From Actinomycetes bacterium (GTDB lineage: Bacteria; Actinomycetota; Aquicultoria; CAJVYJ01): DNA of 6,351 nucleotides. The stretch covers positions 1 to 6,351 of the forward strand of contig JAUVQW010000070.1 in the NCBI GenBank assembly GCA_030597945.1. The letters run 5' to 3'. The translations under genes were made by a program, and so were the position numbers. Shown here piece by piece: positions 1 to 4,935 of the stretch (position 1 is its first letter; each line of letters opens with the position of its first letter). A model generated the notes under the pieces. It was not told the DNA's origin. It did not search any database and saw only the letters and a program-made list of their open reading frames with translations.

Positions 1-165
1 AGAGGAAGAGGAGATCAGATTATAGAGATAGCGGTTGAGGTGCCTAAGAATTTAAATGAAAAACAAAGAGACCTACTAAAAGAATTCGCGGACCTGCGAG
101 GCGAAGAGATAAAGGTATCCCACGAATCTTTATTTGAAAAAATAAGAGGGGCTTTCGGCGCATAA
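1..165 (+). CDS. dnaJ: DnaJ-type co-chaperone, C-terminal fragment (5' end outside window)
   Basis: The open frame runs from base 1 to a TAA at 163-165 and gives 54 residues. It begins GRGDQIIEIAVEVPKNLNEK and continues into a short QRDLLKEFADL helix. This matches the end of the second substrate-binding beta-barrel of DnaJ/Hsp40 proteins, which typically reads RGD-(hydrophobic)-V-VP-LNEKQ-LL-EFA. DnaJ stimulates DnaK ATPase activity and delivers unfolded clients in the cytoplasm. The J domain, the G/F region and any zinc-finger repeats lie upstream of the window, so the exact DnaJ subtype cannot be judged. The stop is 14 bases before yqeY with no terminator between them, which suggests co-transcription. 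The family call rests on only 54 residues but the match to the DnaJ tail is distinctive. Confidence 0.85.
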   Translation, partial: RGRGDQIIEIAVEVPKNLNEKQRDLLKEFADLRGEEIKVSHESLFEKIRGAFGA

Positions 166-179
166 AGAAAGAGGAGGAA

Positions 180-641
180 ATGGTTGAAGCAAGTAGTCAA
201 TTAAAGATAAAGCTTACTGAAGACATGAAGGCAAAGATGAAGAGCGGTGACAAGGTCGGTCTTTCGACGCTACGTCTGCTTCTGGCAGACATAAAAAACG
301 CTGAAATTGCTAAAAGAGCTGATCTAAGCGATGAAGAGATATTAGAAGCTATAAGCAGGAGCATCAAGAGAAGAAAAGAATCTATTGAGCAATTTGAAAA
401 GGCAGACCGAGATGACTTAGTCCAAAAAGAGAAGGCTGAGTTAGAAGTATTAAATGAGTACCTTCCTCCACAACTTTCCGAGGAGGAGCTTTTGGAGATC
501 ATCGAAGCAGTGATTGAAGAGATGGGTGCCTCGAGCCAAAAAGATATGGGGAGCGTAATGTCTTCTGTGATGCCTAAGGTAAAAGGCAAGGCGGATGGGT
601 CTATGATAAGCCAGATCGTAATGGCTAAGCTTAGTGGATAG
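180..641 (+). CDS. yqeY: YqeY/GatB-like domain protein
   Basis: This 153-residue cytoplasmic protein has the usual length of the YqeY family (about 150). Family features visible are TEDMKAKMKSGDK near residues 13-25, LRLLLADIKNAEI at 31-43, IKRRKESIEQFEKADRDDL at 62-80, YLPPQLSEEEL at 94-104, and the C-terminal DMGSVM...MPKVKGKADG at 122-140. The family resembles the C-terminal helical tail domain of GatB, the tRNA-dependent amidotransferase subunit, so a tRNA- or translation-linked role is inferred; its precise reaction is not established. The ATG at 180 is preceded by GAGGAGG at 171-177, only 2 bases away, which is tight. The next in-frame ATG (residue 16) would cut into the conserved N-terminus. 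In Firmicutes yqeY usually follows rpsU; here it directly follows dnaJ. Confidence 0.95.
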   Translation: MVEASSQLKIKLTEDMKAKMKSGDKVGLSTLRLLLADIKNAEIAKRADLSDEEILEAISRSIKRRKESIEQFEKADRDDLVQKEKAELEVLNEYLPPQLSEEELLEIIEAVIEEMGASSQKDMGSVMSSVMPKVKGKADGSMISQIVMAKLSG

Positions 642-663
642 GGATGGGTTGAAGTGATATAAT
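635..663 (+). promoter_or_regulatory. Probable sigma-70/SigA promoter for phoH (extended -10)
   Basis: A perfect TATAAT lies at 658-663 and is preceded by TG at 655-656, which makes the full extended -10 TGATATAAT. Seventeen bases upstream, 635-640 reads TGGATA and matches the TTGACA consensus at 4 of 6 positions. The site spans the end of yqeY and the short gap before phoH. Transcription would start near base 670, giving a leader of about 20 bases with AGGAG at 673-677 before the TTG start of phoH. Location, spacing and the intact extended -10 all fit, but no experiment is available. Confidence 0.7.
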
Positions 664-672
664 CTGTATCTT

Positions 673-677
673 AGGAG
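673..677 (+). promoter_or_regulatory. Ribosome binding site that fixes the phoH start
   Basis: AGGAG lies 12 bases before the TTG at 690, a longer spacing than usual. An in-frame TAG at 684-686 rules out any earlier start, and the next in-frame start (the ATG at residue 19) would remove conserved N-terminal sequence. The TTG is therefore the best start despite the loose spacing. Confidence 0.6.
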
Positions 678-689
678 ATTAACTAGATA

Positions 690-1667
690 TTGCCAAACAT
701 AAAAACTAAAGAGATTAAAGTAGAAGTTCCCGATAGCCAGCCGATGTTCGATTTGCTAGGTCATCGGGATGAATTATTAAAAGTTATAGAAAACGCCTTT
801 CCAAGCCGTATTGTGGTGAGAGGAAATAAGATCACTATCACCGGTCACGAGGCGGAAGCTGAGATTATCTCAAATATCTTTATGGAATTGCTCGACATTT
901 TGAAAGCGGGTGAGAGATTGACGAAGCAGAGCGTAGAACAGACTGTCGATCTTATCAAAACGAAAGATGATGATCTTACGCCTAAGGAGATTTTTTCTGA
1001 TACCATCCTGATTCATAGAAGTAAGGCGATCGGGCCAAAGACTCCGGGCCAAAAGAGATATATAGATGCTATCCGTTCGAATACCGCGACTTTCGCTATA
1101 GGTCCTGCTGGGACAGGGAAGACTTATCTGGCGATGGCCATGGCAGTCCAGGCTCTCTCGAAGAAGATGGTCAACCGGATAATCCTGACACGACCTGCCG
1201 TTGAGGCCGGTGAAAAACTTGGTTACCTACCGGGCACTCTATTTGAAAAAGTGGATCCGTATTTGAGACCCCTTTATGATGCTCTTTTTGATATGATGGA
1301 GCCCGACCGATTTAGCCAGCTACTGGATACCGGTTCAATAGAGGTGGCGCCGCTCGCCTATATGAGGGGCCGAACTTTAAATGAATCATTTATCATCCTG
1401 GATGAAGCTCAAAATACCTCACCTGAGCAGATGAAAATGTTTTTAACGCGTCTTGGTTTTGGCTCAAAAGTCGTCGTGACCGGAGATATCACCCAGATAG
1501 ATTTACCTCACGATAAAAGATCGGGGCTACAGGTAATTGAGAACATTTTAAAAAGTATTAACGATCTCGAGTTTGTCCGATTGTCCTCAAAAGATGTCAT
1601 TAGACATAAGCTTGTCCAAGAGATCGTCGAAGCCTATCGGCGATTTGAGGAGAACAAGAAAGGCTAA
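690..1667 (+). CDS. phoH: PhoH-like ATPase (YbeZ/PhoL type)
   Basis: This 325-residue cytoplasmic P-loop NTPase has the usual PhoH-like length. An N-terminal KH-like RNA-binding segment, with RIVVRGNKITITG at about 40-52, is followed by a linker and the ATPase core. Walker A is GPAGTGKT at 138-145, Walker B is FIILDEAQN at 234-242 with D238 and E239, and the sensor-like motif GDITQIDLP is at 265-273. RPAVEAGEKLGYLPG at 168-182 is a further PhoH signature. There is no PIN domain, so this is the single-domain YbeZ/PhoL type and not actinobacterial PhoH2. In other bacteria YbeZ binds YbeY and is thought to support rRNA processing; ybeY is encoded two genes downstream here. The start is a TTG just after an in-frame TAG. 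The preceding gap carries a promoter-like sequence. The phosphate-starvation name is historical and is not evidence of that role. Confidence 0.96.
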   Translation: MPNIKTKEIKVEVPDSQPMFDLLGHRDELLKVIENAFPSRIVVRGNKITITGHEAEAEIISNIFMELLDILKAGERLTKQSVEQTVDLIKTKDDDLTPKEIFSDTILIHRSKAIGPKTPGQKRYIDAIRSNTATFAIGPAGTGKTYLAMAMAVQALSKKMVNRIILTRPAVEAGEKLGYLPGTLFEKVDPYLRPLYDALFDMMEPDRFSQLLDTGSIEVAPLAYMRGRTLNESFIILDEAQNTSPEQMKMFLTRLGFGSKVVVTGDITQIDLPHDKRSGLQVIENILKSINDLEFVRLSSKDVIRHKLVQEIVEAYRRFEENKKG

Positions 1668-1670
1668 TAA

Positions 1671-3830
1671 TTGGATAAAAATGGCTCTAAGAGTGACCTC
1701 TTTGCTAACTTAATCCCAGCGCTTTTGAAAGTCTATAACAGCATATATTTTCGCGTCTTATTACTGGCGGTAATGTTGTCCGTAGCTGTTGCGATAATCG
1801 CTTTGGACTTCATCCCATCATCGGGAACGAATATAAAAACAGGTAAACCCAGTCCGCGTACGATAAAGGCCGATCGAAATGTCAGGGTAATAGATTATGA
1901 CCATATGGATTTATTGCGAGATGAAGCCGAGGCTGACGTTGATCCGGTTTTTAGACTGGATGATGAGGTATTGGAGCGGTCAAAAAAGCGGGTTGACGAT
2001 GATTATGAGGAGATTTTAAGTGTATTAAATAATGAGTCGTATGATGAAAGGCTCAAAGCAGAAAAGCTTGCTTCAATCATGGGGGATGAATTTTCTGAAT
2101 CAGAGAAATCAGCTTTAATATTAATGGATGAAAATCAAATCAAAGAGAGTTTAAAAGCAAGTATGGCATTACTGGATAAGGCAATGACGTCAGTTGTGGG
2201 TAATGACGGCATCGCATTGGAAAGAGAAAAACTACTTGCAGGAAGCAATGGCCAGCCGGCAGCGCTGAAAATCGCGGCTGTAGTGGCCGCGAATAATTTA
2301 CGGGCTAATTATCTACTCGATTTTGAAGCAACCGACAAGAAGATCAAGAAGGCAAGAAACGAAGTTGAGACGGTTCAAGTAGTAAGGCAAGAAGGTGAGG
2401 TCATTATAAATGAAGGAAAGATCGTCTCATCTAATCAACTTAAATCGCTTCAGGATATGGGATTGTTAAAAACGTCTTTAATTAGTGACTTAGGGACTCT
2501 TTTGGGGCTTACATTATCTGTTCTTGCAATTATCTTAGTCAGTGTAGTCTATCTGAGGGAATTCCAAAAAAAGATATATAAAAGCAATCTTAGGCTATTT
2601 TTAATATCCATCATTTTACTCACTATCCTTGCCGTAAGTAAGGGATTGGCTCCAGTTTCACCTACTTTTATGATCCCGGTAGCGGCAGCAGCGATGGTTA
2701 CGACCATTCTTCTCAATTATGAGGTAGGAATAATGATGGCGATCTTATCTAGCCTTCTAATATCGCTGGCGATCGGATCGGACGGCCAATTTATTTTTAT
2801 GGCGACCATCTCCAGCCTTGCCGGAGTATACTTGACAGCTCATACTTCATACAGATCCGACCTTACAAAGGCTGGGTTTTGGTTGATGCTAGTGATGGGC
2901 GTCCTTTCTTTGGTTGTAAGCTTATCTGGCGGCGTAACGTCTATACAACTTGCCTTTAATGTGGGATGGGGGGTTGTTGGTGGTTTTTTTGCAACCATGC
3001 TGACGATCGCCGGTACCCAGTTTTTGGAATATGCCTTTAATCTTACTACTGATATGCGATTATTGGAGCTGGCAAGTCCGTCGCAACCACTACTACGGGA
3101 GCTTATGACTAATGCTCCAGGAACATATAATCACAGCATTATCAGCGGCAATCTGGCTGAAAGCGCTGCGGAAAAAGTCGGCGCCAATCCATTGCTTACT
3201 CGAGTCGGCGCTTACTACCACGACATCGGAAAGATAAGGAGGCCTTACTTTTTTGTTGAGAATCAGTATGGAGATAATCCCCACGATAAGACGAAACCTA
3301 ATTTAAGCAGCCTTATTATTACGGCCCATGTAAAAGAGGGCGTTGAGCTCGCTATCAAAAATAGATTACCAAAAGAGATAGTCAAAATAATAAATCAACA
3401 TCATGGAACCGGACTTGTAAGCTATTTCTATAATCAAGCAAAGACTAATAATGACAAAGAAGAGGTTTCTGAGGTCGACTTCAGATATCCCGGCGAAAAG
3501 CCTGTATCAAGAGAGGCTGCCCTGGTGATGCTGGCTGACTCCTCGGAGGCTGCCGTGCGGACAATATCAAAACCTTCACCGAAAAAGATTGAGCAGATGG
3601 TAAAGAATGTCATTCAAGCAAAACTAGATGATCACCAATTAGATCAATGTGATCTAACGCTTGGAGACATCGAAATAATCGGACAGATATACACTCATAC
3701 CCTGACAACGATGTATCATTCCAGGATAGAGTATCCCACTTGTGAGCTACCGAGACAGAAAAGGGTGATATCAACTGGAAGTCTTGGTGAACAATCAATC
3801 AGGCATCCAAATCGAGCAGCTAGTACTTAA
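1671..3830 (+). CDS. pgpH: PgpH-type 7TM HD-domain cyclic di-AMP phosphodiesterase
   Basis: This 719-residue membrane protein has the full 7TMR-HD architecture. A first membrane helix at about 27-47 leads to a charged extracytoplasmic region at about 50-268. Roughly seven hydrophobic helices follow at about 273-450, then a cytoplasmic HD domain at about 470-690. HD residues visible are H487 (GTYNHS), H517-D518 (YYHDIGK), H553 (TAHV), H577-H578 (NQHHGT) and D623 (LADS). PgpH enzymes hydrolyse cyclic di-AMP, mainly to pApA, so the protein probably controls this messenger, which governs osmotic and wall homeostasis. The TTG start follows an in-frame TAA at 1668-1670 and has GAAAGG at 1658-1663 with 7-base spacing. 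The gene begins 3 bases after the phoH stop. The conserved region ends near RIEYP (685-689); about 30 further residues run into the ybeY reading region and look family-atypical. Confidence 0.95.
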   Translation: MDKNGSKSDLFANLIPALLKVYNSIYFRVLLLAVMLSVAVAIIALDFIPSSGTNIKTGKPSPRTIKADRNVRVIDYDHMDLLRDEAEADVDPVFRLDDEVLERSKKRVDDDYEEILSVLNNESYDERLKAEKLASIMGDEFSESEKSALILMDENQIKESLKASMALLDKAMTSVVGNDGIALEREKLLAGSNGQPAALKIAAVVAANNLRANYLLDFEATDKKIKKARNEVETVQVVRQEGEVIINEGKIVSSNQLKSLQDMGLLKTSLISDLGTLLGLTLSVLAIILVSVVYLREFQKKIYKSNLRLFLISIILLTILAVSKGLAPVSPTFMIPVAAAAMVTTILLNYEVGIMMAILSSLLISLAIGSDGQFIFMATISSLAGVYLTAHTSYRSDLTKAGFWLMLVMGVLSLVVSLSGGVTSIQLAFNVGWGVVGGFFATMLTIAGTQFLEYAFNLTTDMRLLELASPSQPLLRELMTNAPGTYNHSIISGNLAESAAEKVGANPLLTRVGAYYHDIGKIRRPYFFVENQYGDNPHDKTKPNLSSLIITAHVKEGVELAIKNRLPKEIVKIINQHHGTGLVSYFYNQAKTNNDKEEVSEVDFRYPGEKPVSREAALVMLADSSEAAVRTISKPSPKKIEQMVKNVIQAKLDDHQLDQCDLTLGDIEIIGQIYTHTLTTMYHSRIEYPTCELPRQKRVISTGSLGEQSIRHPNRAAST
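3761..3769 (+). promoter_or_regulatory. Candidate ybeY ribosome binding site within pgpH
   Basis: AAGGGTGAT resembles the anti-Shine-Dalgarno complement AAGGAGGTGAT with two bases missing. It ends 5 bases before a CTG at 3775, which is in frame with ybeY, but 14 and 17 bases before the TTG at 3784 and GTG at 3787. A second, weaker GGAAG at 3777-3781 sits 5 bases before the GTG. Which site works decides the ybeY start. Confidence 0.4.
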
Positions 3831-4203
3831 ACGGCTGGCCGAACATGCTTTAAGGGAGATCGATCGCGAAAACTATGAGCTTAGCATTGCCTTAGTCGAC
3901 GCGGAAACCATTAAAGAGATGAATAAGACCTATAGAGGCATAGATAGACCGACCGATGTTCTCTCATTCAATCTGGAGGATGAACATGAAGACCATTTTT
4001 TTGGTGATGTTATCATATCGCCGGAAGTCGCTGATAATAATGCCAAAGAATCCGGAGTCGACCTTCTTGGAGAGATAAAAACGCTATTGGTTCATGGGAT
4101 ACTTCACTTAAAAGGCCATGATCACAAAAAACCGTCAGAGGCCGAAATGATGGAGAAACGGCAAGATGAGATCTTATTAAGTTTTGATGAGTTGATATCT
4201 TAA
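3784..4203 (+). CDS. ybeY: YbeY endoribonuclease (rRNA maturation factor)
   Basis: This is a 139-residue UPF0054/YbeY zinc metalloprotein acting on the ribosome. The zinc motif HGILHLKGHDH supplies H104, H108 and H114. The substrate-region signature YRGIDRPTDVLSF at 50-62 contains the conserved arginine R51, and GDVIISP at 74-80 is also typical. YbeY is a single-strand RNase needed for 16S rRNA 3'-end maturation and ribosome quality control, and it partners with YbeZ/PhoH, encoded upstream. The start is uncertain. TTG 3784, GTG 3787 and CTG 3775 are all in frame, and a TGA at 3766-3768 bars anything earlier. The CTG would give an N-terminus reading MEVLVNNQSG, close to family members, so the form listed here may lack three residues. 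The gene overlaps the pgpH end by 47 bases, implying translational coupling. Confidence 0.95.
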   Translation: MVNNQSGIQIEQLVLKRLAEHALREIDRENYELSIALVDAETIKEMNKTYRGIDRPTDVLSFNLEDEHEDHFFGDVIISPEVADNNAKESGVDLLGEIKTLLVHGILHLKGHDHKKPSEAEMMEKRQDEILLSFDELIS

Positions 4204-4204
4204 A

Positions 4205-4909
4205 ATGAAGACACAGCCACTTTTTCGAAGCTTTAATTACGCAATTGACGGCGTTGTCTACGTGCTTCGGACGCAAAGAAATATGAGGATCCACTTAATA
4301 ATAGCCGCTCTTGTACTTCTTTTAAGCCTGGTCCTCGGGGTCGACAGCATTCAGTTCATGATCTTGATGATGGCCATCGTTTTAGTCATTATTACCGAAT
4401 TTTTTAATACGGCTATCGAATCGACGATAGATGTGACTACCAATACTTATGATCCGCTGGCGCAGATCGCTAAGGATGTCGCTGCTGCTGCGGTTCTTAT
4501 ATCAACTCTTGTGGCAGTGGTCGTCGGATATCTTATTTTTTTTCCAAAGTTGAATTCGTTTACTTTTGGAACGATAAACAGGGTCAGGCAATCACCGATC
4601 CATGTAACGGCTATCGCCCTAATATTAGTAATTATTGCTGTTATGTGGGCAAAGGCCAGGACAAAAACGGGGACATGGCTAAGAGGCGGTTGGCCGAGCG
4701 GACACAGCGCTGTCGCAGGATCATTATTTACAGCGATAACGCTTATTAGTAAAAACGCGCTACTTGCCACATTGGCGCTTATAATGGCTCTCCTTGTCTT
4801 TCAAAGTCGCCGCGAGGCAAAATTCCACTCAGTACTTCAGATAGCCTCCGGGGGATTGCTTGGCGTGCTGATAACTGTAATAATATTTCAACTCTTTTTT
4901 AAGTCATGA
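4205..4909 (+). CDS. dgkA: Diacylglycerol/undecaprenol kinase fused to a PAP2 phosphatase domain
   Basis: This 234-residue integral membrane protein joins two domains. Residues 1-113 form a DgkA kinase with three membrane helices (about 29-46, 49-67, 92-113). Its signature EFFNTAIE is at 65-72 (E65, N68, E72) and KDVAAAAVL at 90-98 (K90, D91), matching the E. coli active-site set E69, N72, E76, K94, D95. Residues 130-232 form a PAP2 half with PSGH at 164-167 and SRREAKFH at 201-208. In Gram-positive bacteria such kinases act mainly on undecaprenol, and PAP2 enzymes dephosphorylate lipid phosphates or pyrophosphates, so lipid-carrier recycling for wall synthesis is inferred. Oddities: Q24 stands where E. 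coli has a metal-binding Glu, Q212 stands in place of the motif-3 Asp, and there is no clear KX6RP motif. The ATG lies 1 base after the ybeY stop with only a weak ribosome site, suggesting coupling. Confidence 0.92.
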   Translation: MKTQPLFRSFNYAIDGVVYVLRTQRNMRIHLIIAALVLLLSLVLGVDSIQFMILMMAIVLVIITEFFNTAIESTIDVTTNTYDPLAQIAKDVAAAAVLISTLVAVVVGYLIFFPKLNSFTFGTINRVRQSPIHVTAIALILVIIAVMWAKARTKTGTWLRGGWPSGHSAVAGSLFTAITLISKNALLATLALIMALLVFQSRREAKFHSVLQIASGGLLGVLITVIIFQLFFKS

Positions 4910-4935
4910 GGAGCTATAGTGAGGAAGGTAATTGA
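4906..4935 (+). other. Possible 9-codon linking mini-ORF between dgkA and corC
   Basis: ATG 4906-4908 overlaps the dgkA stop as ATGA and encodes MRSYSEEGN. Its TGA at 4933-4935 overlaps the corC TTG start as TTGA. It has no Shine-Dalgarno of its own, so it could only be translated by reinitiation of ribosomes leaving dgkA. It may be coincidental. Confidence 0.2.
4921..4928 (+). promoter_or_regulatory. Ribosome binding site supporting the corC TTG start
   Basis: GAGGAAGG precedes the TTG at 4932 by 3 bases (6 bases from its AGGA core). An in-frame TAA at 4929-4931 excludes any earlier corC start. A second purine site, GAGGAG at 4908-4913, lies further upstream and sits 5 bases before an out-of-frame GTG (4919) that closes after 10 codons. 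Confidence 0.65.

Noticed and set aside
197..589. Open frame of 130 codons on the minus strand under yqeY
   Set aside because: It is antisense to a well-conserved gene, serine-rich in the way expected from reading Glu/Lys-rich codons backwards, and has no recognisable domain.
642..689. Terminator or riboswitch between yqeY and phoH
   Set aside because: The 48-base gap has no GC-rich hairpin followed by a T run and is too short for a structured leader; a promoter explains it better.
2832..2860. TTGACA at 2832-2837 as an internal promoter in pgpH
   Set aside because: No acceptable -10 hexamer lies at 16-18 bases; the region at 2853-2860 reads GATCCGA-like sequence. It is inside a membrane-helix coding region and looks like chance.
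4013..4294. Minus-strand open frame across the ybeY/dgkA junction
   Set aside because: It is antisense to two conserved genes with 1-base spacing; no motif or regulatory signal supports it.
4447..4770. Minus-strand open frame of 107 codons under dgkA-PAP2
   Set aside because: It lies opposite a gene with intact DgkA and PAP2 motifs, has no family features and no matching ribosome site was noted.
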